Assembly: GCA_958450325.1 (NCBI GenBank)
Contig: OY288248.1
Location: 44,964,005-45,028,004 of the forward strand
From: Agrostemma githago
Lineage: Eukaryota; Streptophyta; Magnoliopsida; Caryophyllales; Caryophyllaceae
DNA length: 64,000 bases
Reading direction: 5' to 3'
The notes under the pieces are model-generated. The model was not told the DNA's origin. It searched no databases and saw only the letters and a list, made by a program, of their open reading frames with translations. The translations under genes and the position numbers were made by a program. Every line of letters starts with the position of its first letter. Position 1 is the stretch's first letter. This document shows positions 22,851-33,520 of the stretch, piece by piece.

Positions 22851-24500
22851 TCTCCTCCCCCTTTAGAAGGAATTGTCCTCAATTCTGAACAGCCATCTTC
22901 ATTAAGATAAAGAGCAAAATTTCCCACTTTGGACGTGGTATGAACTTCATAACTATCCGGCAACTTCATCTTGCAAGTATTGTTGTATACCTTGTATGGA
23001 ACTTCTGTTTGTGGCTTCCACTTGGTCTTCCTTTTGCTTGAAAACCTCTCCTTTCTCAAGTGAACCAAAACCAAGTCATCCTCTTGGAAAAGTCTCGGTT
23101 TTCTGTTTTTGTTGGACCTTCTTTTGTAGGCTTCTTTGATCCTTTCCCGAATCACTTCTCTAACGTACAAGTCAGCCCCTTTGCTAGCTTCATCTGTTGG
23201 GTAACAAACACCAAAATGAGTCATTTCGAAAAATGGTAAGTACTCCCTTGTTCTGAAAGGACTCCTTGAGAACGGCTTTGTTAAGCATTTGCTCCCAATG
23301 TTCTGATTAATCCCTTGTATCTTTAGCAAAAAGAAGTGTTCTTTTATCACCTCTAAGGTCTTGGTCATGTCAAAAGTTTCAGCTGGTCTCTCCATGAGTT
23401 TCTCTAGTTATACACTCTGAAATAGGATGCCTTGGGACACAACGATGGTTTCTTGTAAAAGGAAGATCTACCTGCAAAACAAACTCAACAAAAGTACCAA
23501 GAACACCATCCTTGCACTCGGTGAGTACATCAGCATCCATGGAGTCCTTCAAGGTCTCAAATCCAAGCGTGCTTGCATCTAAAGTGGATGATTGTGTGTA
23601 GTGACAAGATAGAGCATTAGCCACGACTTTGTTCTTAACACCTTCATGCCTTAAGACTTCATGATCTTCCCTAGGTGTCAAACTAGCTGGTAATTCATTA
23701 GGAATGACCAAACCCAGTTCCTTTGGCAACTCCTCGAATTGTTCCCTTCCAAACCCATTATCCATCCTAAATGGTTCCTCTATAGTACCCATGTCAAGGA
23801 CACGTTCCCCCTCTTTTAAAGCCTGTTCTACTTCACTCTCAATGGTAAGGTTAGGCTTATTGGTTTTGTTGGAGGTCATAGCTCTAACAGCTTGGGGAGT
23901 CATAGGTTTTAGAATGATTTTCTTTCCCTTATCCCTTAACTCGTATTCGTTTTTTCTCCCATGGTGTACTACATCCCTATCAAACTGCCAAGGACGTCCC
24001 AAAAGTATATGACAAGCATCCATAGGAATGACATCACATAAAACTTCATCGACATAAGACCCCATAGTTAACCCTACTCTCACCTGTTCTGTGACCCTAA
24101 TTTTGTTTCCATCATCCAGCCAATGTAATGCATACGGTCTAGGGTGATTAGTGGTGGTTAGGCCTAACTTAGTTACCATTTCAGTGGATGCAACATTTGT
24201 ACAACTACCTCCATTAATGATTAAGCTACACCATTTGCTGTTAACTAGACACTTAGTGTGAAAAAGTTGGTTTCTTTGCTCGGTGTTGTGTGGAATGGGG
24301 TTAGCATGAAGTGTACGTAGTACTAAAACATTACCATACGTTGGGAGCTCATAGTCTATTCCTTCTTCCTCCTTTTCTCTCAAGCAGACTTCAGGACCAG
24401 ATGCGCCAATGGACTTAGAAAGTTTGTTCATCTTGCACACTGATTCTCTCTTTAGGCCTTCCAAGGAACTAACGTCTTCAAAGCTCACAACTCCTGCCAT
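22694..24500 (-). pseudogene. Element D truncated polyprotein (PR plus IN remnants)
   Basis: The start MAGVVSFED at 24500 equals the gag-less class, then protease IIN/DGG-type (SLIINGGSCTN: the catalytic Asp position reads Asn here). After the protease tail (LTPREDHEVLR) the frame jumps to a remnant of the RNase H end and the DNA-binding part of IN. A frameshift lies near 23380-23395, and the remaining frame carries the IN C-terminal part and reads into the LTR to 22694. RT, RNase H and the IN core are missing. With Asn in place of Asp, even the protease is probably inactive. Confidence 0.85.
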
Positions 24501-24541
24501 GCTTGCGTCTAAATAGATGACCAAAGCTCTGATACCACTAA

Positions 24542-25681
24542 TGATGTGTTTTGATATGAACTTTGAAACAAGAATGAGAGATATGATTAGTATTCTGAAA
24601 TGGACGTGAAACAAGTAACCAAAACAGAAGGTAAAGATAGTTTGAGGATGACTAAACCGTAACCAAAGGATAGTATGCTAGGTGAAGTAGACCTATACTT
24701 CAACAAAGCGCTTTGCTAGATCAAACACTCGATTGAAATAGCGAGTTTAGAGTTTGTAACGCGACTCACTCTAGAGCTTGTCTTGTAAACTACAAAGACG
24801 AAACAAAAGGAAGCTTCAAAGCTTAACTTTTACTCAGGTTTTTGATATGCAAATTGGATGTCTTATTCATTCAAATGGGTGGCTATATATAGCCTACAAG
24901 ACCCTTAAAACCGGCTGGTCAAGGGTGACAATAACAAAGTACAATGGTGACAAAAACAAAGCTTAAGCCTAATGTGAACTAGGAGCTAAGAACAAAGCTA
25001 GGAGCTAATAACAAAGTAATGTAAACATGGAGCTAATAACAAGGCTAAGAGAGCATTAAGGTGTGGCTGGTGTGAACATGGAGCTAATAACAAAGCTTCA
25101 TTTGGACGTGCACACCAAGTGAACACAACCAGCTTCAAACGTCCTCTTTAACCCCGGTGCTTTCCCATGCACAGCTGACTTGTTCGGACCATAACTTTGT
25201 CAATACTTGTTCAATGAGCCTTCATGAATAGTCATTGGAAAGATAAGCTCGAAATCTATCTCCTCCATTTTGAATGACTACGAAAATCCAAGTATAACTC
25301 GAGATATGGACTGATCAAAACAATGCTGCAAAATGAACTCGCATCCGAAATTCCCATGCTTGAATGGGTGTGAACCTAAGTTAATGCCTTCATATGTCCT
25401 TGACTATTTGCTCCTTTATTCCGCTCAAACTCGAGCTAGCTCCATAATTGAAGACGACTCTTTATTAGTGCTAATGTAGCTGGACTATAGTTAAGTAGGA
25501 GCTGGTATTACTTCGTTGAGCTCTTTAGTACTTCCTTACTAGGATTAGTAGCTTCTTGATTCGGGTCAATTGTAGTAGGCATACTACTAATCTGGCAAGA
25601 GGTGTTAGTGTGGCTGAACTAAGACTATGAGGAGCTAAGGTGACTTTAATGAACTCTTTGGTAGCTCCTTGATTCGGATCA
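24542..25681 (-). repeat. 5' LTR of element D
   Basis: 1140 bp. The first about 300 bp differ from the partner LTR (for example TGATGTGTTTTG versus TGATGTGAGTTG), while the remainder matches exactly as far as I can read. Confidence 0.9.
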
Positions 25682-26171
25682 CTATTTTTATTATTATCGA
25701 TATAATTTTGATTTGAAGGTTGGCAAATGTTTTATGTTTTCTCCGGAAAACTACTTTTTATTATACTGTTTCGATACGTGAAGGTTTTCACTAAAAGCTT
25801 ATTTTTATTATAATGTTTTACTGCCTTTCATTTTTACTATTTTTCTATAGTTGTAATTACAGTTTTAAAATCATGTTATACGGCTGGGAGAACGTTGACG
25901 TTGCTCCCCACTGATTGTGGCTGTTATGTTTTTAGCATGACATGTATATGTGTTTTTCTTCGAAAGGGCTAGCAAGTAGTTATGGATCCTGCTTATTTAT
26001 TTTAATAATTATGTCTTATGGATTGTTCTTTTTAAATTTTGGCCATTTAGTTAAGGCCTATTGTTTGACTTTACCATTTTAATTTTACTAAGACATAGTT
26101 ACAGTGTGTTTTAATCCCGACTCTACAGTGTTTTCGCCACTGTATCGCGTTAGATTTTCTAGGGGATTACA

Positions 26172-27357
26172 ATGCTCGCCTCCCATTACGTCTTAAGCCA
26201 AGGGCTATTATACAAACGAACACCGCAGGGAGTGCTCCTTAGATGCATAGACTTAATCCAATCCAAAAAAGACATAGAAGAAGTACATGCCGGGGAATGC
26301 GGACCCCACATGAGTTCACACACACTAGCCCGTAAAATAATGAGGATGGGTTACTATTGGATAACCCTAGAAGCAGATTGCTGGCATCACGTCCGTCACT
26401 GCCACAATTGCCAAATATTCGCCAACATTCAACATATACCACCATAACCACTCCACACTACAACAACACCCTGGCCATTCTCCACATGGGGAATCAACAT
26501 CATAGGAAAAGTAGACCCATTCGGAGTCGGCAGACATTGTTTCATACTAGTAGCTGTCGATTAATTTACCAAATGGGTCGAAGCAGCATCCTACACAATA
26601 CTAACCTTTAAACATGTAGTCAAGTTCTTACAAAACAACATCATCTGCCGCTACGGCATACCACACAAGATCATTAGTGATCAGGGGGCTCATTTTAGAG
26701 ACGATAACCAAGCACTCCTAGACAAATACAAAATCAAACGATAAAAGTCATCACCCTACAGGCCTCAAACAAACGAAGCTGTAGAGGCGGCAAACAAAAC
26801 CATGCATCATCACCACCCTTAAGAAGATGATAGATAACTACCTGGATTAGCCCAACAAAATACCATTCACCTTATGGGGATACCGAACGTCCTACCGAAT
26901 TCTCACCGGCGCCACATAATACTAACTAACCTACGGTTAAGAAACAGTACAACCAATAGAGATAGAAATCCCTTCTCTAAGGATACTAGCCGAAAGCGGC
27001 ATTCCTGAAGAGGAATGGAACCATAAACTTTAGGACGAGCTAGTCCTTTTAGATTCGTGCAGAAATACACACACAATGAGCAAGCCTACCAACAAAGGAT
27101 ACAACAAGCCTTTAACAAACGAGTCATGTCTCGAAACATACACGAGGGAGATTTAGTGGTTAAGTCCATTAGAGCCCCACTTCCCATCGATCTAAGGGGA
27201 AAATTAAAACATAACTAGGCAGGTCCTTATCTTGTCAAGAAAATACTCATGGGAGGAGCCGTGATAATCATCGACTTAGACGGACAAGAATTATAAACCC
27301 CTACTAACATGGACCAACTTAAACGCTATTACTCTTACCTTCCTAACATCTGAACCC
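26172..27357 (+). pseudogene. Tat-lineage integrase fragment
   Basis: The first open part (26172-26447) has an integrase zinc-binding signature: HAGECGPHMSSHTLARKI... then HVRHCHNCQ. Readable pieces in shifted frames follow: FTKWVEAASY, NIICRYGIPHKIISDQGAHF, YRPQTNEAVEAANKT. These give the core Asp and Glu neighbourhoods in the style of the Tat/Ogre lineage rather than the CRM-like one. Several frameshifts and in-frame stops make it dead. The upstream part (RT, gag) is missing because element C's LTR ends exactly at 26171. It is the plus-strand anchor for the remnant that runs to about 37.3 kb. Confidence 0.85.
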
Positions 27358-27631
27358 GATCTTTAAACTAGGATGAAACCCCATGCAAACACACTCTAAA
27401 CATCCTGCATCGATAATTGGTATGACAAGTCTAAAGCACAAAATCACTCGCACTTGACGAACTACGAACACGGTTTGATTCCTTCTAACCATGGATATGT
27501 TGGTAACCCTCTAGAGGGTACAACCAAAATGACAAAATCGACTACGATCGATTCGTGCAAAAATTGGAACTCTTCATACGCTCCGATTAACAAAGTGATT
27601 ACAAATGATGAAGCACACTAAAAAAACCAAA
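27358..27631. other. Non-coding after Tat integrase
   Basis: No open frame or repeat recognised; spacer between the integrase remnant and the short tandem repeat. Confidence 0.4.
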
Positions 27632-27895
27632 AAATGACGAGCCAAGAACGGAGTGAAAAACCAGAAAGCGTACCTCGGGCAAAATGAATGATCGAGTTGC
27701 GAGCCGTCGAAAAAAAAAAGACGAGCCGAGGATGGAGTGAAAACCCGAAAGGGCGCTCTGGGCCAAATGAAGAAACGAGTTGCGAGCCATTGATAAAAAA
27801 AGAAGAAAAAAAAAAGGTAAGCCGAGAATGGAGTGAAAACTTGAAAGGGCACTATGGGCAAAATTAAGAATTGAGTTGCAAGCCATCACAATAAA
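27632..27895. repeat. Three imperfect tandem units of 84-97 bp
   Basis: Segments beginning GACGAGCCAAGAACGGAGTG, GACGAGCCGAGGATGGAGTG and GTAAGCCGAGAATGGAGTG at about 27636, 27720 and 27817. Each is followed by GAAAGSGC and GAGTTGCGAGCC steps and separated by A-rich tracts of varying length. Opposite-strand open frames here come from the poly-A/T tracts and the repeats. Confidence 0.8.
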
Positions 27896-28209
27896 CAAAA
27901 CGTGTGCTTCTCATTAAATTCAAATAAAAAAGCAAAGTAGCCTTTATCGTGGCCCTTACATCAACATCCATCATCCGGATACCCCAGAAGGAAAAGACAA
28001 CGTATTAACAAACTCCACAAAATTTAGTACTAATACGCCACATAATACCTCATATTATGACATAATACTAACGACTGGGCCTTAATGGTCCATCTTTTCT
28101 TTCCCCTTGCCCTTCAGGTGCGCTTTCTCAGGCCTCTCATCACGAGCCTCTAGAATAGAAGCGGTCACCTTCTTAGCCATTTGTGGACCCAGCCAATTCC
28201 ACGTGTCTT

Positions 28210-28709
28210 CTACATCTGTGTCTTTAATATGGGTCTTGTCCGTGTTGACCCGCTTTGACGAATTGATGGTACTAGGACGGTGACACTATCTTTGGTCGGA
28301 CGTTCAGCGACATTAGCCCGCATAGCTTCCTTATTTTGTTGCTCCGTAATATCTTCGGTCCTTAACCTCTCCCGTTCTGTCGGATCTTTGCAAACCCTCC
28401 ACTGAGCATAAGAGGGAGATGTCCACAGAATGTTTACTTTGGGAATGTCTAGAAACCGACAAAACAGCTCCACAGAAACATCACCTTGAATCGGGATAGA
28501 AGGGTGAAATGAATGCCACCCACCGGTTGCGTCTATCTCCTCGGGTAAAGGGCACACGTCACCCCGGGAAAATGCAAATACGTGATATTTAGAGTTCCAA
28601 AAGCGCGAACACGGGCTCGAGGATGCACTCTAATTTCCTTCAATGACGTAACAATGGACAAACCGTTACTCAGTAAGTCTTCGAGTTCACCTCTCTTGAA
28701 AGAATTCAT
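28210..28709 (-). pseudogene. Unidentified minus-strand open frame, one frameshift
   Basis: The frame starts MNSFKRGELEDLLSNGL at 28709, the first ATG, and runs to about 28545. A one-base shift then leads into the frame reading PLPEEIDATGGWHSFHPSIP, which continues to 28210. The two frames overlap and read as one protein of about 165 residues. No domain recognised. It lies on the same strand as the PMD pseudogene and downstream of it, opposite to the Tat integrase. A TATA box lies about 95 bp upstream, so it may be a separate unit. Confidence 0.45.
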
Positions 28710-28800
28710 CCAATCGGTCAAAAGACGGCCGAAAATAAATCAAGAGAAGTTATCAAGACACTTGGGTGTTAATTATGTCTAAAAGAGAGCACCCATAACT

Positions 28801-28812
28801 CGTATATATAGC
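28801..28812 (-). promoter_or_regulatory. Candidate TATA box for the 28.2-28.7 kb frame
   Basis: CGTATATATAGC on plus (reads GCTATATATACG on minus), about 95 bp before the first ATG of the minus-strand frame. Supported only by its sequence and position. Confidence 0.4.
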
Positions 28813-29545
28813 CACTACAACGTCGTAATTAGGAAAATTATGAAAATTTCCATAATTGTGAACTAGCCCGCTCCAGGCCATACGCCTGAGAACTTGGTCG
28901 CTCCGGGCCAAGAGCTTGAGTTCCAGGCCGCCCGACGAGACGCATTTCTCTTCTTTGTTATCCGGCACCCTCGAACAATAAGAACGATTTCTTAAATCAG
29001 TCATCTCCTTTTCCAAGGCTCACAAGCACAATGCAAGAACAAAAATTCCCTTATCAGCGACGGACGATCCATTTTCGTCACTCCGATCCACCGGACTTAG
29101 ACGTTTTTTTTTCTTTTTTCTTTTGGGGGATAACCTACCCCACCTAAGCGTGTTGTAGCTCTACACGCCATTGTTAATAAAGCATAAAAAGTGGTCAAAC
29201 TTTTTTTCTTTTTATTTTATTCCCCATGCTAGAGCTTTGTACACAAGCATCATTATCCAAATACAAATATACATGTCTTTAAGCATAGCATACACACACT
29301 TGGTCAAAAAATTCGGTCATAAAACGTTTTATGTATGTCTCAAACGTTCCAGGCACATTTCGAGTCAAATCTTTTCATCGACGTTCTACTTGATCCAATT
29401 TCCGGCTCAAACTATCAAATTTTAAGCATCTTGAAAGCATTTTTGCACTCTCAATTAATCTTAATGCACTTAAAGTATCCTAAATCACAGCTCAACCATA
29501 AGCAAATCAACTTCGGAGTGTTTACGTGATTACTTGTTATCTAAG
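28813..29545. other. Non-coding within Tat remnant
   Basis: A run of T/C (29107-29127) and AT-rich sequence. Short open frames on both strands show no domain. Nothing further supported. Confidence 0.4.
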
Positions 29546-32493
29546 CTAACATTTCAGGGGGCTAATAAAAAGCAAGCCGATCAAGCGCGATAAAGTTCGA
29601 TCAAATATACAAACATCGGTAGCCTGATCCTCAGCCATACCTTTAGCCTCTACCTCAGCCTTAGCCTTAGCTTCGATTCGCCTCGAGGTCTCCCCCTGAA
29701 ACCATGCCAGCTGCTCCTTGAGCCTATCGATCTTACCATCCCGAGTCCGCACGGACTGGATCAAACTGAGCTCAATTGCCTCAAGCTCAGATACTCGTGT
29801 TCCCATCTACGACACCATGTTGGGAACATCCCGCAAAAGGCATACTATACTTAGGAAAAAAAAATTAAACAGCTAGCCTAAAACCATCTACAAAAATAAT
29901 GTGTACCGATCAAGGCCCAGACGTGTCGCGAACCGAGGCAGAAGCACTCCCCGACGTGTAGGCCCAGAAGCGGTTCGCAGCCTACCATAATCGTTGATGG
30001 GTAGCCGACGAAACCTAGACAATGAAATCAAAACAAGTTAGCCACAAAAGCCTAACCCACAAAGCAATCTCAAAACAAAAAAAAACTTATCCGGTACACC
30101 CGGTCGCGCCACTCCATCCCAACCTCCAACTCTCCCACGGAGTAGGGTGGAAGAGGCTCAGTGAAGGCCACAACGGCCACATCTACCCTAGGCAAGGTTG
30201 GGGGAAAGTTTGTGGGCTGAATAGCATCAGCCGGATAAGCCAGCTGGAACATAATGCAAATAAAAAAACCATTTCAAACACAACAAACCAAAAAAGAAGC
30301 AAACAACAAACGAAGAAGCAACAATCGAATACTTACCATGATGCGGTCGCAAGCCAACCGCTGACAGACATGGGACAGGTGCGATGCATCAGGCACCAGT
30401 AACGCCTCGCTTCCGTCACCGTCCCCATCTTCACGAGCCTTAGCTGTAGAATCGAAGAAGGCATGAACACGGTCCTGGGAGGGTCGAAAGGGACCCTAAA
30501 CTAGTCATAGAGGCACCGGCGCGCTAGCCTCTCCCCCAGATACCAAACCAGACGATATAGTGCGAGAAAAAGCATCCTCTGGTAGCTCCTCAGCCTCAAC
30601 TCCGCCGCCACATACCCGGGCAAACCCTCATAGTTGGCCCAGGGACAGGCCACAAACTGCAAAACCAAGCATCCACTGTATTTCAAAACTCCTAACCTTA
30701 GCGGCTACCAAGGAAAACAAATTAATGAAAACTTACATCCTCGAGATGCAGCTGGTTCACCAGCACGATCTCCATCGAGTAATGGTTCGTAGTCGTCTTT
30801 ACCTGAGCTAGTCTCCACTCGATCCCAGTCGGGAACCTGGTTGGGCGAACCGACACCGTCTTAGGCGCCAAACACTAAAAGTAAGAGTAGATCCAAGCCT
30901 GCGAAACCCGAGACGCCGTCAATGAACAAAATAAAACCGAACGAAATCCAAACCAAAGCACAAATGAAGCAATATACCTCCAGCATGAGACCTGGACCCA
31001 CAATGAATATGGCTGAGTCCGAGACCACCCTCTGCGGCCTCACCATAACCTGGAAACAGCGGGTCATCTCCGTGAAACCCGTTGTAGCCCAGTCAAAACG
31101 TCCCAGCTGACTCAAGTCAGCCAGGAACGGCAAAATCCTAGTGCTAAACTGCCCTTGTCCGAGAAGTGGGTGGAACCTAGAAAGTACCACAACCACAGAC
31201 ATGCGACCCTCCAAAACCGTCATTCTCTCGAAGTGGTTGGTAATATATGAACTAGCCAAGGCGTGGGTCGAGCCGTAAGCGAAAGGCTCTAAACAATCCT
31301 TTATCCAGCCTCTAACCTCGGCATCATCTAACCTAGGGCCCTTCGAGGCCCACCTGATCGTCTCGAGACCCCAAGGTAGCCCCGTGATCACCCCAAAATC
31401 CTCCAGCATCTTGCCAACCTCTCCAAACGACATATGAAATGTCGAGCTCATATCGGGAAAGCGATCCACCATCGCCCTAATCACCATCAGGTTGCTCTTA
31501 GTATGGCAACTGACCAATCGATCCCTATGCTCGACTACGGGACCCAAGGCCGTCCATCTGACCAACTCTTTAGCCTCAGGGCTAAGCTGCTGCGAGTACA
31601 CCTCGAGACGCGTCGTAAACCCCGAGAAAGTCCTCATCGAAAATGGGGGCTGCAAATCATGGTAATACAAGAATGTAAATAAGTTTTACCAAATACTAAT
31701 CAATATCCAAAAAATTCAAAGAATACTTACCTTGCCGTTGATAGTACGGCTCGATACGTGCTAGTCTAGACGAAATACTAGTTGTCGTCCATTCCAGTCC
31801 CTAGCCGATCCACGTAAGCCACTTCCTCGGCCTCGTCAACCGGACTACGCACCCGTCTCCTCCTCTGAACCATCACTGGCAAAACCCTTCTCCTGACTCG
31901 GTCAAAATCTGCCTCATTTATCGCTCTAGGCTCTAGTCTAGGCAAAGGAACACTCGATCGTCTTTTTCGGGCCATCCTAGAGGTCAGAGATCTCTAACCG
32001 AAGCCTCACCGGTCGCACCGATCAATGGGACCTAATCAGAACATCCCGTACCATCTCAATTTGTAAAACTGTACTACCCTGGCCCAATCCTAGGACCGCA
32101 AATGTTAACCGCGGTTGCTCGCTAGGCTTTGTACTAGTTCCATAGATCAACACGAGTCCTTTCCAGCGCATTTTGTCCTCACTCTTCTGCATCCCGAAAA
32201 TCTTCCTAGGAGGTCAGCCATCCTTAGACTACTCCCAGCCAAGGACGCTTAACTGCGGAGTTCTTTTGCAGGAATGACCAGAAAAGAAAGTGCACTTTGT
32301 TGATATAAGTAGTATTTCAAATCCCCTTAAGGAAAGCTCATAAATAGGACATATTCAATAATTGTGGGGTGGTTCAATCACTCCCACTTGAAGAATGCAA
32401 CTTCCTTGTTGCGCCTGGCAGCCTAATCGCTGACCCAGAATCCACGCTCGCTTGGTGCCAAATACACAGTCGCAGGATTGCTCTAATACCATT

Positions 32494-32939
32494 TGTAACA
32501 CCCTTGCCCAATCCTATGACCGCAAATTTTAACCGCGGTTGCTCGCTAGACTTTCTACTGGTCCCACAGACCAACACGAGTCTTTTCCAGCACATTTTGT
32601 TCTCACTCATGCGCTTCCCGGAAACCTTCTCAGGAGGTAATCCATCCTTAGACTACTACCAGCCAAGCACGCTTAACTGCAAAGTTCTTTTGCATGAATG
32701 ACCAGAAAACAAAGTGCACTTTCTTTTCTGGTCATCCATGCAAAAGAACTCTAAAGTTAAGCATGCTTGAGCGGGAGTAATCTTAGGATAGTTGACATCC
32801 TGGGAAGGTTTCCGGGTTGCGCATGAGTGAGGTCAAAATACGCTTGAAAGGAGTCGTATTGGTTTGTGGGACTAGTACAGAGCCTGGCGAGCTACCGCCA
32901 CTAACATTTCCTGTCCTAGGATTGGGTTGGGGTGCTACA
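32494..32939. repeat. Perfectly symmetric inverted repeat of two Cassandra half-LTRs
   Basis: Two arms of 223 bp with no spacer, centred between 32716 and 32717 inside the palindrome AAAGTGCACTTT (32711-32722). The arms differ at roughly a fifth of positions by eye, so the fold-back is old. Both outer ends are the LTR 3' end (TGTAACACC and its reverse complement type). Confidence 0.9.
32740..32818 (+). other. 5S rRNA-like internal promoter segment
   Basis: AGAACTCTAAAGTTAAGCAT then GCTTGAGCGGGAGTA...GGATAG...CATCCTGGGAAGG. This corresponds to the 3' two thirds of plant 5S rRNA with A box, intermediate element and C box. Similar segments on the minus strand lie in 32070-32380, 32494-32716 and 40963-41273. 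It is part of the Cassandra LTR, not a 5S rRNA gene. Confidence 0.85.
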
Positions 32940-33520
32940 AAAACAAAGCAAAATAGACATCCCGGGTCAAATCAGGACAACCTAAACGGGTTAAAATAAG
33001 CTCAAAATTTACAGGCAAGCTATCAAACTTTTGAAAAGCTCCCTAGCACCCATTTTCGACCACGATCACAATAAAAGTTGTTTCGGAAAAATCTGGCATC
33101 GTTACGGTCTTATTTGGTCTGTCGTAAGCCCCACGGCCTCACACAACATGACCTAGAATGCATTACGGGTCACAAAAATCGACATGCAAGTTACCCATAA
33201 CATCATTAGCAAGAAACTAACAAGTTTCCAAGAATCAAGTACGGGAATAATCGAGAAATCGGTCCCTAAATCCTAGCATTTCAAATTTTGGCCATGGGAG
33301 GCCATTAAAAGACCTTCAAGCTTCTATTCAAGCAAATAGCTACTCTTACAAGTTCTATACTATCCTAATTAGAAAATGGAACAAAGACCAAGCGCCAAAA
33401 CATAGCAAAACCGAAATGCCCAAATTGATTTCTAAGGTTTAAGCAAATTCAATTCAAGTTCATGCTAATTAAGTTCAAATCGACAATAGTGAGTAAAGAA
33501 CACTTACTTCGGGTCGACAT

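Larger units (their letters stand above)
21724..25681 (-). mobile_element. Element D: gypsy relative lacking both gag and RT
   Basis: Minus strand, TSD CTATT (21719-21723, 25682-25686). LTRs are 21724-22850 (1127 bp) and 24542-25681 (1140 bp). They are identical by eye from about 22010/24835 onward but clearly different in the first about 300 bp. The primer site is next to 24541 and the purine tract after 22850. The interior keeps the shortened gag start of A, the protease and scraps of RNase H/IN. It is the smallest coding class in the family and must depend on other elements for movement. Confidence 0.95.
13198..26171 (+). mobile_element. Element C: large decayed LTR retrotransposon with giant LTRs
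   Basis: The 5' LTR remnant 13198-15884 and the 3' LTR 18925-26171 (interrupted by D) are homologous over about 2.65 kb. The full LTR is about 3284 bp, with ends TGTAACACCC and GGGATTACA. The primer site TGGTATCAGAGC is at 15887-15898, three bases after the 5' LTR. A purine tract AGTGGGGAGAAT ends at 18924. The interior (about 3.0 kb) has no open frame of note, so it is either a LARD-type non-autonomous element or a fully decayed one. The first about 640 bp of the 5' LTR and its flank are missing. The 3' flank is Tat integrase sequence. Confidence 0.85.
18925..26171 (+). repeat. 3' LTR of element C, interrupted by element D
   Basis: Starts TGTAACACCCAAATATT after the purine tract and ends GGGATTACA. 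The first about 640 bp (18925-19565) are the part missing from the 5' copy. Element D sits at 21724-25681 with a CTATT target duplication, and C resumes at 25687. Confidence 0.9.
32070..32939 (-). mobile_element. Cassandra-type element with fold-back LTR, TSD AAAAC
   Basis: Target duplicates AAAAC flank it (32065-32069, 32940-32944). As read on plus it has LTR 32070-32380 (minus), an interior of only 113 bp (32381-32493) with primer site rc (CTCTAATACCAT, 32481-32492) and a purine tract rc after 32380. A 223-bp LTR part (32494-32716) is followed immediately by a 223-bp inverted LTR part (32717-32939). The LTRs contain a 5S rRNA-like internal promoter (AGTTAAGCGTGCTTG, then TCCTGGGAAGGTTTCC), diagnostic of Cassandra TRIMs. 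The insertion lies in intron 1 of the PMD pseudogene. Confidence 0.9.
29546..33520 (-). pseudogene. Multi-exon plant mobile domain (PMD) pseudogene, antisense to Tat integrase
   Basis: Exon 1 (33508-33520) is a 13-nt ATG exon with donor GTAAGT, like the plus copy at 3047. Exon 2 ends at 31731 (donor GTAAGTATT), exon 3 is 31649-30978, exon 4 30898-30737, exon 5 30656-30337, and exon 6 starts at 30243. All these junctions show GT...AG. Exon 3 carries the PMD signature (DRFPDMSSTFHMSFGEV, then LEDFGVITGLPWG) and exon 4 AWIYSYF. The distal frame (29806-29546) is rich in Glu/Lys/Arg and may form a coiled coil. In-frame TAG codons occur in exons 2, 4 and 5, plus a frameshift in exon 2. PMD proteins of the MAIN/MAIL type act in transposon silencing and gene regulation; whether this copy ever did is unknown. 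Confidence 0.7.

Noticed and set aside
32740..32818. A 5S rRNA gene
   Set aside because: Only the promoter-bearing part of 5S is present, within 311-bp LTR-type units with a tRNA primer site; this is Cassandra, not rDNA.
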